Assembly: GCF_963675165.1 (NCBI RefSeq)
Contig: NC_087377.1
Location: 6,279,122-6,343,121, forward strand
DNA: 64,000 nucleotides
DNA from: Halichondria panicea
Lineage: Eukaryota > Porifera > Demospongiae > Suberitida > Halichondriidae
Reading direction: 5' to 3'
Shown: piece after piece, positions 32,691 through 44,310 of the stretch
Numbering within the stretch: the stretch's first letter is position 1
Layout: every line of letters begins with the position of its first letter
Made by a program: the position numbers and the translations under genes
Notes under the pieces: generated by a model
The model's input: only the letters and a program-made list of their open reading frames with translations
What the model was told of the DNA's origin: nothing
Database searches by the model: none

Positions 32691-34689
32691 AGTCCATGCA
32701 GTCTCCAACTCTATTATTATCTCTTCGATCATGGCATTGTCATTGACCCCCCCTCCCCCTCCTAAAAAGTAGATAATTATAGCTATACAATGCATGTAAT
32801 CAGACTGCATGCACGCAGGAATATATAGTGAAAGAAAACACCATGTTGTAGTACATTGTCAAGTATTTTTCAAAACAAGTTATGTATCCCTGTAGCCATT
32901 TTACTTTAAGTATAGAAGTCCATGGATGCAAGTATAGTTTATTGATCTGAGATTGTTATTGTGGTAGTCGGTGAGCCACGTAATGTCCGACAGCTTGGTT
33001 GTATGTCAACTTGTTGGCTTTACTAAAGAGACTTTTATCATGGCCTGTATACATAATAATTTGCATGTAAATATAGGAGTAGCAAATTGTAATAATAATA
33101 ATTATACTTACTTCAGGGACAAGAGTATACCACATGACATCAAGATGATGAGAGATAGATTTTTGTGGTGTTTCAGATTCGCTGATCAATTGAGTGAAGT
33201 ATAGTACTTCTTTTTCCTGCATGCATGCATGCATGTTTTTAAAGGAAGCATAATTATATTATTTATTAATTTTTAAGCATGTATGTATATATTATAGTAT
33301 GGTTAAGAGTGCAATATAATTATATAGGATTAATAGTACGAGTATATATATACTATTACTGCACGAGTAACCATGCATATTATACTAAATTATTCGAAAC
33401 AATAATTATGCTGCCATTGAGAGCGTGCAATTACTGGACCGGATGTGATAAATTGCTTCATTCAACTATATAACATACTATTTTTACAGCTGTGCATGCA
33501 TGCATGCATGCAGTGTTAAACTCACGAGAGGTGAATTGCCCTGTATATAGGGGAGACGTGCCCCGTAATAAATCTTAATCTTCTCATCGATAAGTTTGTC
33601 TGTAGTAGAGCAACCTTCATCCACCCAGCTGGTGTAGTCTGAGTACTACATTGCTGAGTAGCACATAGCTGCCGCAACTGCATGTGGCTGTTTTATTAAT
33701 AAATCACGTTGTCAAGGTTACAAGGGTGCATGTAGAAATAAAAGTCATGTATAGTCCTTTCCGTGCTATTTTGGTCACGTAGCCTTAATTGGCATTATTT
33801 GGTAAGGAATGAGTATTTTACACAATGACATACATGCATGCATGCAGTACTTGCATGTGTCTGTAATATATAATATTCAAAACACTCAGTCTCACGCTAT
33901 AATTATCTATTACTTGTATATATCATTGTGCATTATTATTTGATAATTATACTGAAATAATTATATGCGTATTTTATGTGCTTACTTCAATTGACTGAAG
34001 GTGATTACGTACAGCTTCCACCGTGAATGGTTGCTTGCTGTATAAGAACATGCACATTCAGTAATTATCATAATTCATGCATGCATATATAATATATATA
34101 TATGACATCATTGCTATAAACGTACTGGTCATCATATGGTGTTGATTTGTACAACAGCACTAATTCTTTCCTCATAGCTAGTGCCTTCTCTCTCAGTGAC
34201 TTGGTGAGGTCCTCTGAGTCCCGGTGTACACGCTGTAGCTGAACCATTTGTTCAGTGATGATTGGCTGAATGATATCGACGTCAAGAGTGTCTGCATGCA
34301 TGCATGCAGAATTTTTATAACAGCATGCATGGTTCATCTATACACGTTATAATTGCATGCATGTATAGTTAAAATCATGCACACTTACTGAAGTATACAG
34401 TGTCTTGTTGTAGAGATAAATCACACGTGCTATGTGATTGCTCTTCATAGAAGGCATCATCTGCATAATAATTACTATAATTTATAATAGCATTATGTAG
34501 ATGATCTGCTTTCATACCTGTCTATAATTATAATTGACAAGGGTTTTATTTGATACACGTTGCTTGGAAATGTCTTAGGACTGAAAATGTTAATTGTACA
34601 TGCATGATGAATATTACATAATTATATAAGTTGTACTAATAAATACAGCATACGATAATTACCGGCACGAAGTAATTATAAGTATGTAT

Positions 34690-35070
34690 AATGAAAGCAC
34701 CACTGCATGGTCTGATAACTCGGTGGGAGGTGTCAAAGCTAAGTGCCAGTAGCAACGTACCACTCCATGGACAAGTATTTCTAAGCACTCTATATTGCAA
34801 AGGCTGCAAAGCATTCCAAGTAAGCAAATTAAACTATAGGAGAACCATGCAAGCATTATTTGCAAATCCACGAATTAAAATCCACTGACTATAATAGAAG
34901 CCTATACATAATTATAATTATTATACTTGCACTTCATTGATCCTTGAGCAGTATAGCAATCTACATACACACACACACCCGAACATGCGCACTACGTATA
35001 CCGTATACTTAGCATGGTCGCGCATGCACACTGAGGCATAATTATATCGCTGCACAATGTGTATCCAGTA
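34690..35070. repeat. Dispersed repeat in the long intron of the element gene
   Basis: The 936-bp intron 34461-35396 contains a block similar to 9470-9700 (CAAGTAAGCAAA, AGAAGCCTATA, CACTTCATTGATC, GAGGCATAATTATAT) preceded by ATAACTCGGTGGGAGG. It is a later insertion, showing that the host element is old. Confidence 0.55.
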
Positions 35071-35192
35071 GAATAAGCATGTTATATACATGTTTATATA
35101 TAGACACTATAGTTAATAAGATCTATAACATATACAGTCATGGAAAAGTGCAAGGAGGTATACTATATGCACATGCACTATAGTAATCTAGA

Positions 35193-35324
35193 CACTGTTT
35201 TGTCGGTGTCCATATGATTTAGAAGCCCTCAGCCAACAGCATACCATGCACCCTTGCTATACACTCGAGATACTAAATCAGTGCCTTTGGTCTTCTAAAT
35301 CCCATGGACACCTCTAAAACAGTG
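35193..35324. mobile_element. MITE-like hairpin with CACTGTTTT termini
   Basis: CACTGTTTT...GGTGTCCAT...ATTTAGAAG and its inverse CTTCTAAAT...ATGGACACC...AAAACAGTG form imperfect 35-bp arms around a 60-nt loop. Nested in the same 936-bp intron. Confidence 0.75.
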
Positions 35325-35511
35325 TTATTATAATTATATCGCACCAGTATATATATATATGCATGCATGTGTGATTGTGTATATTATATGCATTACCTTC
35401 CAAGAATCTCATTTTTACCAACCAAGAACGCATAGTCAACGATGCTGTCTATAATTATATACATGCATGTAGTAAAGTTAATTGCCATTGCATAATCAGT
35501 CAAAAACATAC

Positions 35512-36972
35512 CTCAAAATGAATTGATTTCGAGTGGGCTTTTACTATGTGATCTGCATACTGTAATAAGTAATAAGAGTAAATTGGTGAAAGGGCCGCTT
35601 AAGTGATGTGTGCCTGCATGACACATCTACCATGCGCGCAGTTACACCGACATACATTTATGCATCATGCTAAATGCTTACTTTGCATATGAACACACCA
35701 CAGTCTACTGAATTCGTCTGTTGTGGTATATTCTGCACGGGCATGTAGAAAATAATAATAGAGATGAATGTTACTATTAAATATGTATACCATTGGTGCC
35801 CTATGGTTCCAAGATGAGACATCTGAATGGTGGCCTATATCATCTCGGTAGAGCTGAAGTTCAGCCACAAACTCTCTGCATTATGTATGTATATAATTAT
35901 TGTAATTAGAATATATATATACATACCTCAATTTTTGGTATATTGTCTCGTAGAATATACCACCTTGTGAGTCGAGGAATGTGATAACTTCCTCATCAAA
36001 ATCAATTACCTGCATATATATATAATTATGTTATGACTATTATAATTATGTGCAAATTCTTACGCATAAAATCCAGTGACAATTGGAAACATGCACTGGA
36101 ACCAGCAGTAGTTTCAGTAGTCCTTCACCCTAAGAGATGATTATGATAACAAGATGCTCAGTACATGTAGAGCATTCATCCCGTGCGTTGAGCTTCATCG
36201 CACAGCGGCAAAATGTTTTACTGTATATATAATGACCCCTTGTGGAGAATGATTGTGAATCTATAGATCACAGTCAATTCAATTAGAAACAGTGTTTTTG
36301 TCCCCTTCCTAAGATCTAAAAGTTTCAACTATATTATTTTTCAACAACTGCATGTCTTGTATATGCTAATTATAGTTCACTCAAACAGCTCATTTTGTGT
36401 CCGCACACATGCACGCATGCATATGCACACACACACCAATCACTCTAACCCCTGCTGTGCGCTGCACATGCGGGGTAATAGTATAAAATAATACCTTGAT
36501 GTAGTTAGCTGGACGTCCTTTAGGAGGTTGAGACAATCTCTTTCTCTTGCTGTTGGAAACACCAATGCTATGGTTTTGACTGTACCGTTTCAGACTTGTA
36601 TAGAAGAAAGTCGATACAACGTGATGATTGGTTTTTTCCTTCCCTGCATAAATTAATTCAATGCATATAATTATATACATAATATAGGATTACATGAATG
36701 ATGTACCTCTTCAATAGCTTTTCTGCTCTTCTCCAACAACACTTGAAAGTAGTAATTGATAGTCTGTGCATGTGCACAGTATGAATAAAGGCCCTTCTCA
36801 GAAATACTGTACATGCACCTTATATATAATACAGTAATACGTTATATACTTCGTATATATACCATGTCATCCAGCCATTCTTGATTAAGTATTCTGTCAA
36901 AACTTGATGCAGAGATGGCGGTACCATTGATAGTCATCAAATGATCTTTACCTACGGTACTAGGACCTGGAA
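35512..36972 (-). other. Second Ulp1/C48-type cysteine protease domain
   Basis: Exons 23-30. Begins with ASSFDRILNQEWLDDMTINY (the WLDD entry motif of Ulp1 peptidases), then LLVPVHVSNCHWILCVIDFD (catalytic His), EVITFLDSQGG (Asp) and NIPQQTNSVDCGVFICK (Gln and Cys). All catalytic residues are present and all exon phases agree, so this domain looks intact. A Lys/Arg-rich loop (SNSKRKRLSQPPKGRPANY) inserted between WLDD and HW is unusual. Confidence 0.9.
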
Positions 36973-37498
36973 CTATATAATATGTGGATAAATTTATTAT
37001 TATACCATGCTTGCCTTCACTTATCTTGCATTTTTTATCCTTCTTGATGTTTGACTTCGATGTCGGGAGAAAGTCAAGTATACTTACAGTTTTCTCTGAT
37101 TTTGGGATGTCTGCATATGCAATGCATGCATGGAATCATGTATATATATATAGGGTATATAAATTATAATGCATGCATGCATGTGCACAAAAATAATATA
37201 CCAATAGCAGGAAGTTCAGTAGTGTCATCACTGTCACTGTCTTGCTTTAAAGGTGCAGATGTCCTATACAAAACACAATTTATAGCATTTTAATGCATGC
37301 ATGAAGACCTCTCCGCATGTATAATTATAGGCCCCATGCATGCATTTAGCGATATTTATCCGTCGTATAGTATAATACATCCATGCATATAGCCTAATAA
37401 TAATTATATATAAGCTATTAGCAGAAGTGTATGACCAAGATCTTTGTAATAGTCTGCATGCATGTATATATACATGTACACATTTTAACGTCAATCAC

Positions 37499-37620
37499 CA
37501 CTCAGTGCATCCCTTTCCATTGCAGAGCCTAGAATGTTTTTCTACGACTCGGAGAGGAAATAGTAGCTTGCACTGATTACACCTGACTTCAATGAGTGTT
37601 GATTGATCCATAATATCATC
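37499..37620 (-). other. Cys2HisCys zinc-finger exon between the two proteases
   Basis: VRCNQCKLLFPLRVVEKHSR then LC: C-x2-C...H-x3-C. A single exon in phase with both neighbours. May bind DNA or the substrate; function is inferred only from the pattern. Confidence 0.6.
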
Positions 37621-37694
37621 CTATAAATACACAAATGAATAATCGCATGTTGTCCTATTATTTACTGTGATTCGTACAGTGATTAATCGCGTAT

Positions 37695-37733
37695 CAGTAA
37701 TTGCACGTCGTCATTAACGACGTGCAATTACTG
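37695..37733. repeat. Perfect 17-bp hairpin in an intron of the element gene
   Basis: CAGTAATTGCACGTCGT and its exact inverse with a 5-nt CATTA loop, in the 332-bp intron between exons 18 and 19. Related TTAATAGCACGAGTAAC and TGCACGAG motifs recur nearby (37877-37915) and at 33330-33372. Confidence 0.8.
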
Positions 37734-38384
37734 CCTTGATGACCGCACGTTCGAATAACGGCCGCGGCTAATGTTTTTACTGAAACTGCAGCTAAAAGTG
37801 TCCTTAAAACTGCATCACAAACGATTAACAATCAATAGTATGGCTAAGAGTGCAATATGGGATTAATAGCACGAGTAACAAGCAATAGCAAGGATACTAA
37901 TTGCACGAGGCGCAATTATACTAATTATACAACAAAGCACACATAATTATACCTCTCCTTCTGCCTTTGAATTGATGACATCAGGCATAGTCATTTCCGA
38001 CAGAAGGTTAAACCTGTGCATAATATATAATTATACTGACAATTGAGTACCATGCATATTATAGCCTCGGTTCCAAGCTCATTTTAGAGAACGAATGCAT
38101 GGTGAATAATTAATACCTATAGCACATTTAAATCTGGCCTGCATGGGGAACGAGGCCAGGTATATATATCGTTACTACTTAGTGTCAATGAAGATTCAAG
38201 GTAAACAGTTTTGGTAAATACAAAAACTTTTACATACCCCTGCAAAAGGTCACTGGAAATTTCTGCTCTCAAATGAGTAGTGGTACCCTGCATGTGCATG
38301 TTTAATTCACTATATACGAATCATCATCTTGTCATGCATGCAGGTAATCTTGAACTTACATACTAACTACAACTTTTTACTTAC

Positions 38385-39648
38385 GTGAAAGGTTAGTGAC
38401 TCTTGTTTTAAGATGCACTTCAAATACTGCAGTTTAACATCATCTTAAATTAACGATCGCCAAATTCATACAAATTATACCTTGCACACAAACGGTCCAC
38501 AATCAGACAAATTTTCTTGCCTCGGAATCTCCTGTTTGGAGCGTAAAAGTATATAATATTATAGGCAAAAGACATGCAAATCAAATGAATAATTATGTTT
38601 ACTAGCTATTTAATAACCTCATCAACTGTCACCCACCAGCCAGTCATCTAGACTTGTGTTGTACTGTTCAGCCAACTTGACAATGAAATTCTTGTATTAT
38701 TATGTATATACATTGGTTAATAACATGCACAGTTACACTATAATTATGTAACGTTCTTGGGCCTTTAATAATACAACCTATATTATACATACCAGACAGG
38801 CTTCAATGTGGGGCTGTCAAATGTCGTGTCGTTGAAATCAGAGAAGTCAAGGGAATCGTACACGAACACATTCTTCATTCCAAAGTCGATTACCTATAGT
38901 ATAATTATACACATGCATGATATTGTTATTATGATATTGTTATATAATTATGCCTGTATATACGTAACATAGTAATACATACATATTAAAAACTAAATGC
39001 TAAAAATGCGAGCGGCTATTATCATTGCATCACGCAATAAATTCGAGGCCCGAAACAATTCCCATTGAAATTGCGGGATTTGTAGCATGCAATTAGAGTG
39101 GGCGTAATCTCGATCGAATACGGTAATTATAAGCTCACCAATAGCATGTAATGCCGTTCACATAGTACAGGTAACAGAGCTTTTCCAGTTTGGAAGACTG
39201 TGCCCTGTATAAATAATAATTCATACTAATAATTGTATGTATATATATATAGATGCTTAAAACGTACTGGAATGTTTTTAACTGCTCCCATAACACCTGA
39301 CATATCAGCAGATTGCATCAGGTAGTACAATGAAGAAGACATTATCCAAACTGCATTCTGAATTTACATTACAATTATATTAATTAAAACTATAATTATG
39401 ATTTAAACAAACCTCATCAATGCATAGGACACAGGACAGCATCAATGCGTACAGATCAACCAACTGCATATAATATATATTATAGGGATCAGCACACGCA
39501 TGTATGCATTATAAAATCGACAGTGACATATTAATTACATACACCAAAATAATCAACTGATATTCATACCTCACAGTGAACAGTCCATTGGTTAACTCTA
39601 CAAAGTGCTGGTAGGTAATCGAATAAGGTGGTAGCTTCATCATCACAT
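38385..39648 (-). other. First Ulp1/C48-type cysteine protease domain
   Basis: Spread over exons 9-16. Catalytic signatures in order: His in LPVLCERHYMLLVIDF (HY rather than the usual HW), Asp in VFVYDSLDFSDF, Gln in EIPRQENLSDCGPFVCK and Cys in the same exon (DCG). This spacing and order is that of SUMO/NEDD8-type Ulp1 peptidases. The exon 8/9 phase conflict lies at its N-terminal edge. Confidence 0.8.
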
Positions 39649-40568
39649 CTGAATAAATCAATTGAGTAAATTCATACTTTGCACTTAATATTTACCATCT
39701 GAGTTTGGAGCTTGATGGATGGTCAAATCACTGGAACTGTATAATACGTAACAAATATAATAAGAGCATGATTCCTGCACATTAATATGTACCTCACACC
39801 ATACTTCTTTTTCCAGTCTTTCTTTCGTTCTTGTTTCTTCCTTTTCTTTCCTTTCCTTTTCTCTATAATTATGTTGGTATTTAATGCTAGTACACAGCAG
39901 AATGTGATACTGTACAAAATGCGTACCAATATCAACAGCCTTTGAAATATCATTTCCAACTGCTGTTGATCTGCTTGAAGAAGGAGAAGCACCAGGTCTC
40001 TTGCCTTCACCTATATAATGTACAAGCATTGTGCACATTAATACTTATACATTTATAGCATCAGAAAAATAAAAGTATAGTTACTAACCACCATCATCAT
40101 CTTTTTTCCTCATCTTCTCTTCCAGTCGAGTAACAGAGGACAGCTCGGTTACACTGAACCACTCCACGGTAGACTTTCCCTCAACCTCAAAACTGACCTT
40201 GTATTTCTTGGTCTTCAATTTTCTCTCTACCACTTTCCCATTGTAACAGCGTGGAGCAGAAACACCTTTGCCTTTGATCTTGGTACAATTTTTGTTCTTG
40301 TTAAACTGAACAAGAAGTTCATCACCGACTTGGTACACAGATGGGGGGGTTTTAGAGGCATGTTTTGAAACCATCATCTTTTCAGCTGCACTCGATACCA
40401 ATGCTCCTATCTTTCTGATCTCTTTGGTCAATGTGATATGGGATTCAATGGCATCTTTTGATACTTGGGCCAAGTTCACTCCTTTGAAAGACTCACAATC
40501 CTGTACACAATAAAATTATGGATCAAATAATTGTTGTAGTCCGGTTAACAAATAATTCAGCTGTATAC

Positions 40569-41806
40569 CTCTACTGAAGATTCATCAGACACTGCAGTTT
40601 GAGTATCGTCGTTTTCTCTTTCACTTTGATCCCTTTCATTCATTGGGTGCAAGTTGTAGTTTGAACGACGCCCAAAAAAGAGCTCGAATGGAGACATTCC
40701 TGTACGTAAGTAAATCAATGCAACTCTGATCAGTTATAAAGATGTATAAATATACCTATTGATTTATGATGACCGCTATTATATATCATCTGGTAAACGG
40801 GTAGAGCCAGCACCCAGTTGTTACTGTCAGTACTATCCTTCTCCAATGAGGATATCTCTTCGAGGTTTTTCGTTAAATCGTAACGAATTTTGCTGCGAAT
40901 GGTTCGGTGAGATCTTTCATCCTAAAAGGAATTATTATATCACGCACGCGCATTGCATTATTAAAGCACAAAGCAATTATTCATGCATGCATGCAGTTAC
41001 CTTGCCCTGGGATTGAGGATGCCTATAGCACTGCTTCGAATGATCTTCACTTTCAGCATTGTAGCAACCTTATTGACACACCCACGGAACTCAGAACCTC
41101 TGTTACACTGAAGCCGAACCGGAGTTCCAAAATCAGCAAAAATCTGGAGAAGTTCAGTCGCAACTGCTGATGCTTGCTTTGTGTAGAGAGGCCGCAAAAT
41201 AAGGTACCTCGAAAAGACATCAATGCATGACAGTATCCACTTGTATACCTTGCCTTGTATCTCTACGGGATAGTCCATCATACTCATTAGATCTATCTGA
41301 ACTTGATGCCAAGGATTGCTTGAATGCACTGGACGTAAGCGTGGTTTATTCTCAAATCTCCCCTTGATTTTCTGGTTGAGTTGAGATTTATTGATGTATT
41401 TTTGCACCTCATCTTCACTAATGCCAGTGAACACATCATCGATTCTCTTTTTAATCTTTCTTGCCCCGTCTCCCTTTGATCTATCGTAATAGAAAGCAAT
41501 GCATTTTCCTTTTTCTTCTGTTCGCAACACAATGACCTTCTGAGTCGTCGCATTTTCCTGGAAAAGTATACGCTTTTCATTCTGGTTAGTTAATGGGTTT
41601 TTCATTTCACACACTGACAGACTTTCATGATGTGTGTATCGATAGTAGTAGGCCTTTTTCATTGGGGCACTCCGATCTTTGGTGGGGATATGGTTGCCAT
41701 CTAAGATGTAAGCAAGATGTCTGTGCACTTCATGACTTAAACTTGGAAAGCGTTTTCGTGATGAAATTACTGTGTCAGAAAGTGCTTTGGAGGCATCAGA
41801 ATCACC
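40569..41806 (-). other. Integrase domain (exons 2-4), catalytically impaired
   Basis: FTGISEDEVQKYINKSQLNQ replaces the usual Zn module. The DDE core shows PWHQVQIDLMSMMDYP (first Asp), a YKWILSCIDVFSRYLILRPL strand pair, and RLQCNRGSEFRG where most relatives have Asp at the Asn position. The third region carries HPQSQGK, but in a different frame from the preceding residues because of a one-base loss near 41030, and joins exon 3 beginning DERSHRT with the catalytic Glu. Exon 3 continues NWVLALPVYQMIYNS and exon 4 MSPFELFFGRR, both typical of integrases of this group. Exon 5 (40089-40500) adds a basic SH3-like tail (YQVGDELLVQFNKN, KKYKVSFEVEGKSTVEWFSV). Confidence 0.85.
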
Positions 41807-42110
41807 CTGTATACAGTAATTACAGGGGCGAATATGGATTAAAGAAAGCCTCCCAGGCCAGTTTTCTATTGCCTATATATATGGCCTTGCATTACAGCTA
41901 GGACTGTAGATCTAGAAACAATGGATGCAAGCTTAACAAACGATTATCATCTAATAGTCTACGTTGTAACTATGCCTTTATTATTTATAGTTTTACTTCT
42001 GATTCAGCACAATCTGAGCTTTCCTCACTCTCTCTCATTTCTTCTTCAATCTCTAGTATTGCAGCATCATCACTGCCAACTTCATCGTCACTGCTCATAA
42101 GCTCATCCAT

Positions 42111-42539
42111 GTAGCCAGATCTATTGTATAGCTGTATATATACACTGAGGGGACTTAACTGATGTTGGTGTAGCTGTGTTGGATCTTAATTGGTAGAATT
42201 TACACTCACATACTATCAATTAATGTAAGATCCACTTACCTGCAGACTCATGGATACCCTCAGTCATTGTACTACATCTATAGTAGAATCTATACATGTA
42301 AAACCTAGTATACTTCAATTTTGAAGTTTGTTATGAGCCGCTTGACAATCATTATAGGTCTATATTGGTCATGCAGTGTATATCGACCATCATCGTAGAG
42401 TCTAAGTATAGTTAATTCGATACCTATATAGTCAAAACTGATTGGACCTTCGGTCACGAGCTTACTCAAAAGGCTATCTCTGCACTGAGTTTAGAATAAC
42501 AATATTGGTGAAACATGAACATTTCAGAGTCCTAATAAT
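42111..42539. other. Presumed promoter side of the element gene
   Basis: Lies between the right TIR and the first exon. No TATA box or other element is clear. If the gene is transcribed, its start should be here or in the TIR. Confidence 0.4.
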
Positions 42540-43161
42540 CTATCATTAATTCAATAATTCACTGCTCTCGGAAAATCTAGAAAGTTGCTAAGCAAGTCCC
42601 AGTCAATCAAAATGATGTATAGTAACATATTGGGTGATACCTGCTTGTCTAAGACCAACAATGAACATATTCTTTCAGGGTTCTCGTTTACAAATCTGTT
42701 CACGGGAAAAGTCCGAGAGTGGCTCGACGTGTTTCAGTAGAGCCAGGTATCAATTAACTGGAGTACAAGTAAGAGTTAGGTGACTGGCTGAATGTAATGT
42801 TAAATCTAGCTCAGTGTACAGACATAATTAATTCAGTCATTGTGCATGTAGCTAGCTAGAGTCTATACTGCAGACTATATCCAGTCTATACTGCATGCAG
42901 ACAATGAAGAGTCTACTTACCTGACTCTTAAAAAACTAGGTTGGCTAGCTTTCTACTGACTTACATAGACTAGTAGAGTGATCAGGCAAGAGCATGCACA
43001 TCTCATTACATCTGAGACAGATCTTCTCATTACATCTGCGCAAATCTTCTCTTTACATCTGCGCAAAGTCAAGGGTTAACCTTGGAATGCATTGCCCTGC
43101 TACGCCCACTCATTTACCTTTCACTTCCGCTTTTTCTGATTTCTGGCTTTCTGGTCCTACA
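42540..43161. repeat. Right terminal inverted repeat of the 11.6-kb element
   Basis: Inverse of 31547-32110. Contains a three-fold repeat of CATCTGCGCAAATCTTCTC-like units (43005-43070) absent from the left end. Confidence 0.85.
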
Positions 43162-43190
43162 TGCGCTAGCAGTCAGTAGCTAGGCTGAAG

Positions 43191-43798
43191 CAAGGGCGTA
43201 TACAGAGAAGAGGGCATGCAACTCGCCCCATTCTCAGAATCATCCGACTTTGTATTGAGCTATTTTTATATAGAACTGCCCACAAAAACGCCCACGCGTA
43301 ACCTTTGACCGCACAAGGTAAATCAAAGTATTTTTTATATCTGTGCCAGCTAGCTAGCTCGATTGCAGCATAGTAAAACTAGTTCTCAGCAGCAGTATGG
43401 CTTGTACTAGCAGTGTCAAAGGCAAAGGCAAACCATCCAACAGTTGCAACTCCAAGAAGATGAAACCTAGGTACAATAATCTGTCTTCCTGAGTCTCTGG
43501 TACTTCTTAACAATGCGCCCAGCACTCAACTTCATGCTCGAAGGGGTTGTCTTGGACCTGGCTGGACTAGGACTGGTCATGACACTTCTCTAAAATAATA
43601 CTGCACTGTTAGCTAGCTAGCTAGCTAGGCCAGCTCTGATGTACACGCCCATAATTATAACTCCGTAAACAACACCGCCCACTTGTTCACGTCCGTATAC
43701 TGGATTCTATTTTTAGCATATCCTGTCTCTGATACGAAGTCGGATGAGTACGTAGGATACACAGTGAGTTGCATGCCCTCTTCTCTGTATACGCCCTT
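43191..43798. mobile_element. 0.6-kb TIR element with 8-bp target duplication
   Basis: CAAGGGCGTATACAGAGAAG (and on through AGGGCATGCAACTC) is inverted at GAGTTGCATGCCCTCTTCTC...GTATACGCCCTT. GGCTGAAG flanks both ends (43183-43190 and 43799-43806). The interior has a 25-codon open stretch (MACTSSVKGKGKPSNSCNS) followed by a possible donor, not enough for a gene. It inserted 30 bp outside the 11.6-kb element. The 8-bp duplication points to hAT. Confidence 0.85.
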
Positions 43799-44310
43799 GG
43801 CTGAAGGGATAAATGTTTGTGGCCACGCCCACTTCCGGTACAACGCCCCTTATTTGTGCTGGTTACAGGGAAGCATTATTTTTTGATAACTAATGGCATT
43901 AGCTTCAGTTCTCCTCATCTCCTAAACTTTTTAGCTTATAAATCTTAGCTGTAATACCAATGTACTACCATGCAGGATCAGTACCATCGGCTCTGAGGTT
44001 GGTGGCTGAGAATCAGATTGTGGTGAGACTGCATGTACACGCAGTCTGGAGTCTGAGCATGCAGAGGAACTGGGCTGACAATCAGGTCTCTTATCTTGGA
44101 TTGCAGAAGCTAAAGTAGCATTAATAATAGGCATTGAAATAAAAATCCAGGCTAGATATCAATCAATACTCTTGCTAGTCTTCATGCAGCCATTAGCTAA
44201 TAACAGACTCTGAGCAGTAGTAGAGGAACTGGGCTGACAATCAATAATTCTTGGTCTCTTATCTTGGATTGCAGAAGCTGAACTAGTAATAGGCTAGGCA
44301 GAATAAATAC
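43799..44310. repeat. Partially duplicated non-coding sequence
   Basis: GAGGAACTGGGCTGACAATCA, TCTCTTATCTTGGATTGCAG and AATAATAGGC-type sequence occurs at 44061-44135 and again at 44222-44295; the second copy has an extra ATAATTCTTGG. No gene. Confidence 0.7.

Larger units (their letters stand above)
33186..42110 (-). pseudogene. 36-exon gene: integrase, Ulp1-like protease, C2HC finger, second Ulp1-like protease
   Basis: Exons on the minus strand, in order: 42110-41997, 41806-41001, 40921-40756, 40699-40569, 40500-40089, 40010-39927, 39862-39793, 39736-39696, 39648-39570, 39463-39413, 39357-39268, 39204-39139, 38893-38793, 38690-38637, 38531-38481, 38426-38385, 38287-38238, 38013-37953, 37620-37499, 37263-37202, 37110-37088, 37054-37006, 36972-36863, 36763-36707, 36638-36495, 36129-36064, 36009-35927, 35875-35791, 35732-35682, 35559-35512, 35448-35397, 34460-34389, 34291-34126, 34037-33986, 33677-33526, 33216-33186. 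Together about 1,300 codons. The start is MDELMSSDDEVGSDDAAIL; the end KKKYYTSLN-TGA. Nearly all junctions are GT-AG and in phase. Exceptions: a one-base loss inside exon 2, a one-base mismatch between exons 8 and 9, and exon 13 to 14, which fits only with a weak GTCTGG donor. Exon 33 is a coiled coil. One fused product or two genes cannot be told apart here, though phases run on. Confidence 0.75.
31547..43161 (-). mobile_element. 11.6-kb integrase/Ulp1 DNA transposon with long TIRs and 6-bp target duplication
   Basis: The left end TGTAGGACCAGAAAGCCAGA is exactly inverted at the right end (43142-43161), and similarity of the two ends continues for roughly 0.6 kb (31547-32110 against 42540-43161) through AGTGGGCGTAGCAGGGCAAT, the CAGCCAGTCAC block and ACTTGCT...CCGAGAGCAGTG. 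TGCGCT flanks both ends (31541-31546 and 43162-43167). The left TIR is swollen by a 162-bp tandem repeat and the right by a short CAGATGTAATGAGAAGAT repeat. The interior holds one intron-rich minus-strand gene with a retroviral-type integrase and two Ulp1-type proteases. TG...CA ends and integrase suggest kinship with Ginger-type transposons; the long TIRs and 6-bp duplication resemble Polintons, but I see no polymerase B, packaging ATPase or capsid gene. Confidence 0.85.

Noticed and set aside
32956-33060. Terminal exon of the element gene ending ...VAHRLPQ at 32956
   Set aside because: The open frame exists but cannot be reached in phase from the preceding exons; the phase-consistent path stops at 33186.
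33219-33510. TGCA runs as a CRISPR-like or regulatory array
   Set aside because: They are simple GCAT tetranucleotide repeats of variable length without spacers.
31547-43161. Identification as a Polinton/Maverick
   Set aside because: The 6-bp duplication, long TIRs, integrase and cysteine protease fit, but there is no polymerase B, packaging ATPase or capsid gene, and the termini are TG...CA.
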